From: Pedobacter sp. UBA2067
GTDB lineage: Bacteria; Bacteroidota; Bacteroidia; Sphingobacteriales; Sphingobacteriaceae
Assembly (NCBI GenBank): GCA_002333205.1
Contig: DDAD01000007.1
Span: forward strand, 1 to 6,567
Direction of reading: 5' to 3'
Length of the DNA stretch: 6,567 bases
Part shown: positions 1 to 5,937 of the stretch, piece after piece
Position numbering within the stretch: position 1 is the stretch's first letter
How the letters are laid out: every line of letters starts with the position of its first letter
The notes under the pieces: generated by a model
Databases searched by the model: none
Seen by the model: only the letters and a program-made list of their open reading frames with translations
What the model was told of the DNA's origin: nothing
Made by a program: the position numbers and the translations under genes

Positions 1-8
1 TCTTAAAG

Positions 9-40
9 AAAGCCTGTAAGTGTAAACTTGCAGGCTTTTC
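9..40 (+). terminator. Rho-independent terminator of an upstream gene outside the window
   Basis: A 10-bp stem (AGCCTGTAAG at 11-20 against CTTGCAGGCT at 27-36, one G-T wobble) closes a 6-nt loop. It extends through AA/TT at its base and is followed by TTTTC. The shape is that of an intrinsic terminator. It most likely ends a rightward gene just left of the window, because no reading frame of the window runs into it. The flanking A-rich and T-rich bases could let it act in both directions. Confidence 0.7.
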
Positions 41-255
41 TCGTTTATACGGGTTTTTCACAAAATCCGATTGTTCTCAACCTCGGAAGGTCACGATTCT
101 AGCTGATTTGCTTATCTTTCGAACATATTCCGGTAAACACTTGTATCATTTTGATCTAAACTTGCGTTTAGTTGCCGGTTTGAATGCTCTTGCCTTAGGT
201 ACAGAGCACCATTTACATCAGCTATTTATTGTTATACTGTTTATATCTACCTCAA

Positions 256-2013
256 ATGAAATATAGATTTCTTTGTTTACTCATATTGATTTGCAGCATC
301 AGTACTCAGGCTCAGAATAAAAAAGTAAAGCTGCCTGAAAATTGGTTTAATCTGGATGTTATTGAGGATGGTTATTTCGGTATCAGTACAGAAAAAGCGT
401 ATCGGGAACTGTTGAAAGACAAAAAAGCGAAACAAGAGATTATTGTTGCCGTAATTGATGGCGGTGTTGACATCAACCATGAAGACTTAAAGGGTAAAAT
501 TTGGACGAATAAGAAAGAGATTCCAGGTAACGGCATCGATGACGATGGCAATGGCTACGTCGACGATGTTCATGGCTGGAACTTTATTGGTTCTAAAGCC
601 GGCAACCTGGTGTATGACAATCTTGAGCTGGTAAGGATTTACCGGAAATTGAGTCCAAAGTATAAGTCGACCACTAGTACGAAAAATTTGGATAGCCTCG
701 GTAAAGAAGAGTTTTCTTTATACAGGCGGGTGACCGCCGAATTGGGCCGGAAATATGATGATGCTGATCAGAATTATAGAGTCCTTTTCGCCATCAATAA
801 ATTACTTGATTCCGTCTCTGTTGTAACGAAAAAGCCCATTCCTTCTCTTGAAGATATTGAAGCCTATAAACCCGACGACGGAATTGAGGAACAGGTTAAA
901 AAGATCATTCGTAAAGGTAGCCGGGAAAGCGGCAGTTACCTGGAATTTTATAAAGACATCAAGAAGGCTTATGAGGGTACAGAGATTACGCTCAAATACA
1001 ACTTAAATCCCAAATATGATGTACGCGACAGTCTTGTGGGCGACGATTACGCAAATGGTAATCAGGGTAACTATGGGAATAATGATGTTACCGGCCCACG
1101 TGCAGAACACGGTACCCATGTTGCTGGGATCATCGCGGCAAATAGGGACAATGGCATTGGAGTAAAAGGTGTTGCGCAGAATGTTTTAATTATGCCAATC
1201 CGCGTAGTTCCGGAAGGTGACGAACGGGATAAAGATGTCGCAAACGGGATCCGTTATGCGGTAGATAATGGGGCACGTATTATAAATATGAGCTTTGGTA
1301 AAAATTACAAATGGGACAAGGCCGTGGTTGATGAGGCTATTAAGTATGCTGAACAAAAAGGTGTCCTGTTGGTTCACGCTGCCGGAAATGATAATCTCAA
1401 TAACGACAAAGCTGATGTATTTCCAACTAAGTATTATGACAGTGAAGCATCGGTTGCATACCAGCGAAAGGTTAGGAAGCCAATTGAAGATCTGTTCAAA
1501 CCGCCAGTGCTAAGGAGCGACAGAAATCGAATCCCACAGAATGACCCCAGACTCAACAGATCAAAGTTACCGCTTAAACAGCCGTTAGATACGACCAAGT
1601 TTGATCTTCCGCATGTAAAAACCTGGATCGAGGTTGGCGCGAGTGCTTACAAAGAGGATGATGAGCTAAAGGCTTCTTTCTCGAATTATGGCAAGCATAC
1701 TGTGGACGTATTTGCCCCTGGATTCATGATTAATTCTACGGTACCCGGTTCCAAGTATGAGGAATTTGATGGTACAAGTATGGCATCACCGGTAGTATCT
1801 GGTCTGGCAGCGCTAATCATGAGTTACTATCCCGAACTTACTGCTTTGGAGGTGAAAGATATCATCATACGATCTGTACGTAAGGTTGATCGTAAGGTGA
1901 AACATTCGGATGAAAAAGGCGTATCCAGTCGCATCCTTTTCTCGGAGCTTTCCCGAACTGGCGGTATTGTAAATGCTTATGAAGCACTTAAATTGGCATC
2001 GGGCATAAAATAA
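256..2013 (+). CDS. Secreted subtilisin-like serine peptidase (S8 family)
   Basis: Predicted exported endopeptidase of 585 residues. The ATG at 256 is chosen because it starts directly with a signal peptide (MKYRFLCLLILICSISTQAQ); the frame extends upstream only to a TTG at 229, adding nine unlikely residues. The subtilase triad is visible: Asp68 in VAVIDGGVD, His285 in EHGTHVAG and Ser508 in DGTSMASP. Asn378 in HAAGND is the probable oxyanion-hole residue, and NMSFG precedes it. An Asp/Gly-rich stretch (GIDDDGNGYVDDVHGW, about 93-108) follows the Asp box. About 170 mostly helical, charged residues separate it from the His box; long insertions here are common in Bacteroidota subtilases. A second, basic and proline-rich insertion of about 50 residues lies at roughly 396-452. 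I see no type IX secretion C-terminal domain and no lipobox, so the product is probably periplasmic or released. It stands alone, with no clear Shine-Dalgarno and no convincing promoter in 41-255. Substrate unknown. Confidence 0.93.
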   Translation: MKYRFLCLLILICSISTQAQNKKVKLPENWFNLDVIEDGYFGISTEKAYRELLKDKKAKQEIIVAVIDGGVDINHEDLKGKIWTNKKEIPGNGIDDDGNGYVDDVHGWNFIGSKAGNLVYDNLELVRIYRKLSPKYKSTTSTKNLDSLGKEEFSLYRRVTAELGRKYDDADQNYRVLFAINKLLDSVSVVTKKPIPSLEDIEAYKPDDGIEEQVKKIIRKGSRESGSYLEFYKDIKKAYEGTEITLKYNLNPKYDVRDSLVGDDYANGNQGNYGNNDVTGPRAEHGTHVAGIIAANRDNGIGVKGVAQNVLIMPIRVVPEGDERDKDVANGIRYAVDNGARIINMSFGKNYKWDKAVVDEAIKYAEQKGVLLVHAAGNDNLNNDKADVFPTKYYDSEASVAYQRKVRKPIEDLFKPPVLRSDRNRIPQNDPRLNRSKLPLKQPLDTTKFDLPHVKTWIEVGASAYKEDDELKASFSNYGKHTVDVFAPGFMINSTVPGSKYEEFDGTSMASPVVSGLAALIMSYYPELTALEVKDIIIRSVRKVDRKVKHSDEKGVSSRILFSELSRTGGIVNAYEALKLASGIK

Positions 2014-2024
2014 CCTTTATGCCG

Positions 2025-2051
2025 GTTAGGATAAGTAGTCCTAACACTTTT
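2025..2051 (+). terminator. Short hairpin terminator after the S8 peptidase gene
   Basis: A perfect 7-bp stem (GTTAGGA at 2025-2031, TCCTAAC at 2039-2045) with a 7-nt loop starts 11 nt after the peptidase stop codon. It is followed by ACTTTTATTT. The stem is short and the T-tract interrupted, so it is a plausible but weak intrinsic terminator. Confidence 0.45.
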
Positions 2052-2070
2052 ATTTAGAATTTTAACACAA

Positions 2071-2080
2071 TATTTTCCAG
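2071..2080 (+). promoter_or_regulatory. TATTTTCCAG element upstream of the AHSA1-domain gene (copy 1)
   Basis: This 10-nt sequence ends 28 nt before the ATG at 2109. An identical copy ends 33 nt before the reductase ATG at 3023. TATTTTCC partly resembles the Bacteroidota -7 consensus TAnnTTTG (6 of 8), and the distance to the start codon suits a promoter. No clear -33 TTG is visible at the right spacing for this copy. The regulatory role is inferred. Confidence 0.25.
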
Positions 2081-2108
2081 AGGATGTTTTAAAAGAAAAA
2101 TCATCTTT

Positions 2109-2654
2109 ATGGAATCGAATGAACAGCAACAAATTACGGTAAATAAGGCATTCGAAGTGCCTGTGGAAGATCTGTATCAAGCATGGACCGAAGGCTCACA
2201 GCTTAAGCAATGGTGGAAGCCACTGGGCATGACCCTGACTGATGTTCAAAATGAGCTTAGTGAAGGCGGAAAGATTGCCTATCGCTTTGAAGGGGCAGAC
2301 AGTCAAGGCTTAACCATTGACGGTTCCTACCAGGAAGTTAAACCACAGGAACGTCTTGTTTATACCTGGAACTGGCAATTTCCGGATGAAAAACTAAATA
2401 GCGCATACAAGCTTGAGGTTGTTTTTAAAAGTTCAGGAACAGGCAGCAGCATTGAAATTGCGCAACAGCAAAATGAGCAACAAGAATCGGTAAAACCAAA
2501 AGCCTCTGCCTGGGAAGAAGAGTTAACTCATCTGGCTGAATTTCTAAGTTCAGGAAAGTCATCGTCCAACAGTAATGATGCCAGCAGTACAGCGATGGAT
2601 CAGGAGGGTAAGCCGGATTATGGCAGTCAAAATCCTTTGCAAGATCAACAATAA
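2109..2654 (+). CDS. AHSA1/SRPBCC-domain protein with Gln/Ser-rich tail
   Basis: A 181-residue cytoplasmic protein with no signal peptide. Residues about 10-147 form a START/SRPBCC fold of the AHSA1 (activator of Hsp90 ATPase homolog 1-like) type. Evidence is the opening beta strand and helices (FEVPVEDLYQAWTEGSQLKQWW), the strand run ending in QERLVYTWNW (81-90), and the closing helix AWEEELTHLAEFL (134-146), which matches the usual 'GW...L..L..yL' ending. Such proteins have a hydrophobic ligand cavity; most bacterial members have no known ligand, and an Hsp90 role should not be assumed. The tail (about 148-181) is hydrophilic, rich in Ser, Asn, Asp and Gln, likely disordered and beyond the usual domain end. 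The ATG has only an A-rich leader (AAAAGAAAAA), as is usual in Bacteroidota. It lies 15 nt upstream of a small lipoprotein gene and is probably co-transcribed with it. Confidence 0.85.
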   Translation: MESNEQQQITVNKAFEVPVEDLYQAWTEGSQLKQWWKPLGMTLTDVQNELSEGGKIAYRFEGADSQGLTIDGSYQEVKPQERLVYTWNWQFPDEKLNSAYKLEVVFKSSGTGSSIEIAQQQNEQQESVKPKASAWEEELTHLAEFLSSGKSSSNSNDASSTAMDQEGKPDYGSQNPLQDQQ

Positions 2655-2669
2655 CCTAAACCTATATAT

Positions 2670-2897
2670 ATGAGAAAATACGTTTATACCTTGCTGGCTA
2701 TCGCCGCAATCGGATTAGCTGCTTGTGGTGGCAATCCAGAGAACAACGATACTGCTGCAGACAGTACAGTGAATGATACTGCAGCACTTGGTACATCATC
2801 ATCGGATTCATTGCAACTGGTTGATAGTGCAGTTAAAGAAAGTACAGACGGTTTAACCGTTGATTCAAGTGGTGGATTAAAACCCGTTAAGAAATAG
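2670..2897 (+). CDS. Small Ser/Thr/Asp-rich lipoprotein
   Basis: A 75-residue predicted lipoprotein. The signal peptide has the charged start MRKY, a hydrophobic core and a lipobox LAAC with the acylated Cys at residue 19. The mature part is only about 57 residues, low in complexity and rich in Ser, Thr, Asp, Ala and Val (DSTVNDTAALGTSSSDSLQL), with no recognisable fold. It is probably a membrane-anchored, unstructured envelope peptide. Many Bacteroidota carry such tiny lipoproteins, usually without known function. The gene begins 15 nt after the AHSA1-domain gene stop and is followed by a strong terminator, so the two probably form one transcript. An overlapping minus-strand frame is a shadow. 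I do not recognise a named family. Confidence 0.8.
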   Translation: MRKYVYTLLAIAAIGLAACGGNPENNDTAADSTVNDTAALGTSSSDSLQLVDSAVKESTDGLTVDSSGGLKPVKK

Positions 2898-2911
2898 AAA
2901 TCATACATTCC

Positions 2912-2946
2912 AAAAAAACCGATCAGCCCTGCTTATCGGTTTTTTT
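2912..2946 (+). terminator. Strong, possibly bidirectional, intrinsic terminator
   Basis: A perfect 12-bp stem, AAAAAAACCGAT (2912-2923) against ATCGGTTTTTTT (2935-2946), encloses an 11-nt region. Inside that, AGC (2925-2927) and GCT (2931-2933) can pair further. The A-tract on one side and T-tract on the other give U-runs in transcripts from either strand. It lies 14 nt after the lipoprotein stop and isolates that pair of genes from the reductase. Confidence 0.85.
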
Positions 2947-2959
2947 ATGTGCCAAGTGG

Positions 2960-2989
2960 TTGTATTGACAATCAGATGGTATTTTCCAG
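2960..2989 (+). promoter_or_regulatory. Candidate promoter of the PRISE-type reductase, with TATTTTCCAG copy 2
   Basis: TTG at 2960-2962, 17 nt, then TATTTTCC at 2980-2987 resembles the Bacteroidota -33/-7 pattern (TTG, TAnnTTTG), although the last two -7 bases differ. The 10-nt TATTTTCCAG (2980-2989) is identical to the element before the AHSA1-domain gene. It lies just after a strong terminator, so the reductase needs its own promoter about here. The placement is inferred. Confidence 0.3.
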
Positions 2990-3022
2990 GAAACAAACAC
3001 GCCCTAAAGCCGTTTAAAAAAC

Positions 3023-4090
3023 ATGAGTAAAATAGCATTAGTTGTTGGTGCCAGTGGCATTACCGGGAGTAATTTAGCGGAGAAGCTGATTGCTGATGGA
3101 TGGACTACCTTTGGCCTTGCAAGAAATCCAAATATAGAAATTGATGGCTTACAGCCAGTACAGGCCGACCTTCGTAATGCTGAAAGCTTGGAAAAAGCGT
3201 TAGCAGAAGTTTCGCCCACTCATGTGTTTATAACCACCTGGATGCGTAACGAAACGGAGGCTGAAAATATCAGGGTCAATAGCCTGATGGTCCGTAATCT
3301 GCTTTCGGCTTTATCACCGAAGCAGTCTGTTAAACATGTGGCATTAGTTACCGGCCTAAAACATTATCTGGGTCCCTTTGATGCTTATGCAAAGGCAGGA
3401 ACCCTACCTGAAACGCCAGTTCGCGAGGAACATCCGCGTCTCGAAATTGAAAACTTCTATTATGCACAAGAAGATGAAGTTTATGCGGCAGCAGCTCGTG
3501 ATGGTTTCTCTTGGAGTATACACCGTCCGCATTCGGTTATCGGAAAAGCTGTGGGTAATGCGATGAACATGGGGACGACACTTGCTGTTTATGCGAGTAT
3601 TTGCAAAGAAACTGGTCGGCCTTTCCGTTGGCCGGGCTCTGAAGCGCAGTGGAATGGCCTTTCGGATGTTACCGATGCTCGTATTCTTGCCGAACAACTG
3701 ATCTGGGCAGCTACAACGCCGGAGGCAGCCAATCAGGCTTTTAACATTACAAATGGAGATGTATTTCGCTGGAGCTGGCTTTGGAAGCAACTTGCCGCCT
3801 GGTTTGATGTGGAGGCTATAGGCTATGACGGTGAGATCCATCCCTTAGAAGCTGAGATGGCCAGAGATGGTGTGACCTGGCAGGAGATGGCACAAAAGTA
3901 TGGTCTGAAAGAGGATGAGCTTGAAAGACTTGCATCTGCATGGCACACAGACCTTGATCTAGGCCGACCAATCGAAGTGATGACAGACATGTCGAAAAGC
4001 AGGAAGTTAGGATTTACTGCCTATAAGAGTACAAGGGACTCTTTCTATGAGTTGTTCGAAACCTTGCGTCAGGAACAATTAATTCCTTAA
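3023..4090 (+). CDS. SDR-family reductase, PRISE (progesterone 5-beta-reductase/iridoid synthase-like) type
   Basis: A 355-residue cytoplasmic atypical short-chain dehydrogenase/reductase. The Rossmann nucleotide-binding motif is at the N-terminus (VVGASGITGSNLAEKL, GxxGxxG at 9-15), and GLARNP (31-36) suggests NADPH preference. In place of the classical YxxxK, the PRISE signatures are present: TGLKHYLGPF with Lys113, and NFYYAQED with Tyr146/Tyr147, the first Tyr being the likely catalytic equivalent. SIHRPHSVIG (165-174) and the C-terminal substrate region with FNITNGDVFRWSWLW also match, and the length is family-typical. Plant homologues reduce activated C=C bonds of enones (1,4-reduction); bacterial homologues are known, but their natural substrates are mostly unclear, and the substrate here is unknown. 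The start is an ATG after an A-rich leader (TTTAAAAAAC). The gene appears monocistronic, unless the 34-codon frame 12 nt downstream was once a partner. Confidence 0.85.
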   Translation: MSKIALVVGASGITGSNLAEKLIADGWTTFGLARNPNIEIDGLQPVQADLRNAESLEKALAEVSPTHVFITTWMRNETEAENIRVNSLMVRNLLSALSPKQSVKHVALVTGLKHYLGPFDAYAKAGTLPETPVREEHPRLEIENFYYAQEDEVYAAAARDGFSWSIHRPHSVIGKAVGNAMNMGTTLAVYASICKETGRPFRWPGSEAQWNGLSDVTDARILAEQLIWAATTPEAANQAFNITNGDVFRWSWLWKQLAAWFDVEAIGYDGEIHPLEAEMARDGVTWQEMAQKYGLKEDELERLASAWHTDLDLGRPIEVMTDMSKSRKLGFTAYKSTRDSFYELFETLRQEQLIP

Positions 4091-4102
4091 TATCATCAAA
4101 AT

Positions 4103-4207
4103 ATGATTCGCTTCGAGGGTATCAGGCGGTTTAAACCTTCTGATGCTGTTGAAGCGAATCAATTGCAAACGTGTATTAGACGTTGTTCCTTCCTATTTGT
4201 TTTTTAG
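4103..4207 (+). pseudogene. 34-codon frame, possible 5' remnant of a GNAT acetyltransferase gene
   Basis: An ATG 12 nt after the reductase stop opens a frame of 34 codons ending at TAG 4205-4207. The first 20 or so residues, with GIRRFKPSDAVEANQLQ, resemble the first strand and helix of GNAT N-acetyltransferases (pattern R.F.P.D...v..L). From about codon 26 the likeness ends in a Cys/Phe-rich tail (CSFLFVF), and neither other frame continues it. The rest of such a gene, including the acetyl-CoA-binding motif, is absent. Either this is a gene fragment cut by a deletion ending near 4180-4200, or it is chance. It fully contains the 58-nt inverted repeat, which complicates both readings. Resemblance was judged by eye from a short stretch. 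Confidence 0.33.
4104..4161 (+). repeat. 58-nt bulge-free inverted repeat, possible RNA hairpin
   Basis: Two 27-nt arms (4104-4130 and 4135-4161) around a TTAA loop pair in one register. The outer 11 bp are perfect (TGATTCGCTTC with GAAGCGAATCA), the middle has ATCAG with CTGAT, and the tip is GGT with ACC. In total there are 21 Watson-Crick pairs, four G-T and two mismatches (4117/4148, 4127/4138). The wobbles would be G-U in a + strand RNA but C-A in the complement, which favours a rightward transcript. No T-tract follows, so it is not a standard terminator. It may be a 3' UTR structure of the reductase mRNA, a leader element of the kinase gene, or a small palindromic element. No clear target-site duplication flanks it. 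Confidence 0.6.
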
Positions 4208-4229
4208 TTTTATGCTAAACTAAAGGAAC
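4203..4229 (+). promoter_or_regulatory. Leader hairpin with ATG-CTA-AAC-TAA mini-ORF before the TTG start of the kinase
   Basis: TTTAGTTT (4203-4210) and AAACTAAA (4217-4224) form an 8-bp stem with a 6-nt loop. The loop contains an ATG (4212-4214) in frame with the downstream kinase but stopped by TAA at 4221-4223. The right arm overlaps the purine-rich ribosome-binding-like AAAGGA (4222-4227), only 2 nt before the TTG at 4230. The arrangement could modulate initiation. The function is inferred. Confidence 0.35.
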
Positions 4230-5891
4230 TTGATAACGCGCTTAATTCTATTTGTACTACCTCTTTTCGTATTACTTTCCTGTACAAAGCGGGATGCCCC
4301 TTCAGCAGCCGTCACTGCAAATCCTTATTTTGATCGTGCAAATACCTTTCGCGATAATGGTGACAGCGACAGTGCTTTTGTATACTTTAACAAAGCGAAA
4401 GAGTTATTTCTACAGGAGAAAGATAGCTTAGGGGTTGCAACCTGCCTCGCAAACATGGGCGCCATTGCAATCAATAGCGGCGACTATTTTGGCGGACTGG
4501 AAATCTCTTTAAATGCGCTTTCTTATTTTGATAAGCTTAACTCAGATCAGTATGGTTACATCAGGTTCAACTATGGAAACCTTGGCCTTGCGGCTGAAAA
4601 TCTAAAGAATTATCCTGATGCCATTCGTTTCTATGAACAAGCGTTAAGTTATCAGCCAGATAGTACAGCAATATTCATCATTAGAAACAACATTGCGAAT
4701 GTATATCGTGATTCTGGCAAGTATAAGGCTGCTATTCAGTTTTATAATGAAATACTTAAACAGGGTGTTTCCGGGATACAATATGCCCGTGTAATCTCAA
4801 ACCTCGCTGCCACGCGCTGGCTGATGAACCCAAATTATAATGCAGCAATACAGTATAAGCAGGCGCTAGCTATTCGCCTTCGTGAAAAGGATCTTTGGGG
4901 TCAGAATTCATGTTATGCACATCTGGCAGACTTTTATATAAAGCGGCAACCTGACTCGGCCCTGCTTTACAGCCATAAGATGTATCGGGTGGCGCAGCAG
5001 ATTCAAAGCCCGGACGATGAATTGGCAGCCCTTCAAAAGCTGATCCGGCTGAGTCCGGTTGATCAGTCCAGACGTTACTTTGAGCGTTATGAGCAGAAAA
5101 GGGATAGTTTGCAAACAGTCCGGAATGCTGCTAAAAACCTCCGTTATGAAGCAGAAAAACATAAGGCGGACTACTTAAAGTCCAGTGCTGAAAATGTTCA
5201 GAAACAGAACACCATTCTGAGAATTAGCATACTGGTTGCCGCACTGGCAACGTCCCTGCTTGTAGGATACTTTTACTATCTGCGTCGCAAAAAGCATTTC
5301 AAGATGGAGAAAGAAATAGAGGTGAAAAATACGACGCTCAAGTATGTGAAGAAGGTTCATGACCGGGTTGCTAATGGTGTTTACCAGGTAATGTCTGAGC
5401 TTGAATACGCTGATCAGGTGGACGTTGACGAGTTGTTGGATAAACTCGACGTACTATACCAAACCTCCCGAGATATCTCCTATGAAGACACAACTTCGGC
5501 CACAGCCGGGTCTTTTGAACAGCAGCTGATGTCGATGTTAGCAGTCTTTTCACATGAGCATTTGAAACTTGATGTTCAGGGACATGAAAAGAGCATATGG
5601 CAAGGGCTGGAACCCGCCATCACATCGGAAATATACCTGGTGTTACAGGAACTTATGGTTAACATGAAAAAGCATAGTAAGGCAACACGTGTTGTATTAA
5701 GCTTCAGTCGGCAGGGGAGTAAAGTTCATATTCGCTATTGGGATAATGGGATTGGACTGGCACCGGAACTTCGTTTCAACAATGGGCTGTCGAATATGGC
5801 AAACCGGATGAAAAATATCAATGGAAACATCAGCTTTGATCATGGAGATGTTAGCGGTACTGGTGTTCACATCAGCTTCAGTACGACTTAG
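4230..5891 (+). CDS. TPR-containing membrane sensor histidine kinase with lipoprotein-type signal
   Basis: A 553-residue sensor kinase. Residues 1-18 form a lipoprotein-type signal ending in LLSC (Cys18). About 30-290 are TPR-like helical repeats with recurring motifs such as YPDAIRFYEQAL and YKAAIQFYNEIL, presumably periplasmic. A charged, probably coiled-coil stretch (about 285-325) leads to one transmembrane helix (about 329-350) and then basic RRKKHFK. The cytoplasmic kinase core has the H-box VHDRVANGVYQVMSELE with phospho-acceptor His377 (Asn382 where NarX-like kinases carry Gln), an N-box QELMVNMKKHSKA (Glu474, Asn478), a G1 box WDNGIGL (Asp505) and NGLSNMANRMKNINGNI plus GTGVHISF (GHKL ATPase). 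This fits the Bacteroidota branch of NarX/LiaS-like kinases, which usually pass phosphate to a LuxR/NarL-type regulator. No such gene is adjacent; the next gene is convergent. The start is a TTG, chosen because it gives an intact signal peptide and the in-frame ATG upstream (4212) is blocked by TAA. The ligand is unknown. Confidence 0.88.
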   Translation: MITRLILFVLPLFVLLSCTKRDAPSAAVTANPYFDRANTFRDNGDSDSAFVYFNKAKELFLQEKDSLGVATCLANMGAIAINSGDYFGGLEISLNALSYFDKLNSDQYGYIRFNYGNLGLAAENLKNYPDAIRFYEQALSYQPDSTAIFIIRNNIANVYRDSGKYKAAIQFYNEILKQGVSGIQYARVISNLAATRWLMNPNYNAAIQYKQALAIRLREKDLWGQNSCYAHLADFYIKRQPDSALLYSHKMYRVAQQIQSPDDELAALQKLIRLSPVDQSRRYFERYEQKRDSLQTVRNAAKNLRYEAEKHKADYLKSSAENVQKQNTILRISILVAALATSLLVGYFYYLRRKKHFKMEKEIEVKNTTLKYVKKVHDRVANGVYQVMSELEYADQVDVDELLDKLDVLYQTSRDISYEDTTSATAGSFEQQLMSMLAVFSHEHLKLDVQGHEKSIWQGLEPAITSEIYLVLQELMVNMKKHSKATRVVLSFSRQGSKVHIRYWDNGIGLAPELRFNNGLSNMANRMKNINGNISFDHGDVSGTGVHISFSTT

Positions 5892-5910
5892 AAGCAAAAC
5901 GACTTGCAGG

Positions 5911-5925
5911 CCACCTTACCGGTGG
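5911..5925. terminator. Possible weak bidirectional terminator between convergent genes
   Basis: CCACC (5911-5915) and GGTGG (5921-5925) form a 5-bp GC-rich stem with a 5-nt loop. It sits in the 46-nt gap between the kinase stop and the convergent DUF4440 gene stop. No good T-run follows on either strand (AATAACTTTAAG on +, CCTGCAAGTCGTTTTG on -). The position suits shared termination, but the structure is weak. Confidence 0.3.
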
Positions 5926-5937
5926 AATAACTTTAAG

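Noticed and set aside
156..171. Small inverted repeat CTAAAC-TTGC-GTTTAG and a TAAACTTG (7/8 match to a -7 box) upstream of the S8 gene.
   Set aside because: The stem is only 6 bp and no -33 element lies at a suitable distance. It is not distinguishable from chance in AT-rich DNA.
229..255. Upstream extension of the S8 reading frame to a TTG at 229.
   Set aside because: It would put nine residues before a well-formed signal peptide that starts at the ATG at 256.
3404..3841. A 145-codon open frame on the minus strand inside the reductase gene.
   Set aside because: It lies wholly antisense to a clearly recognised reductase, and its translation is Arg/Cys/Pro-rich with no family resemblance, so it is a shadow frame.
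4104..4161. Reading the 58-nt dyad as an integron attC site or an intrinsic terminator.
   Set aside because: The ends lack the attC GTTRRRY/RYYYAAC core sites, there is no integrase, and no T-run follows the stem.
4168..4184. AACGT-loop-ACGTT mini-hairpin as terminator of the reductase gene.
   Set aside because: The stem is 5 bp, AT-rich and followed by GTTCCTTCC rather than a T-tract; too weak to call.
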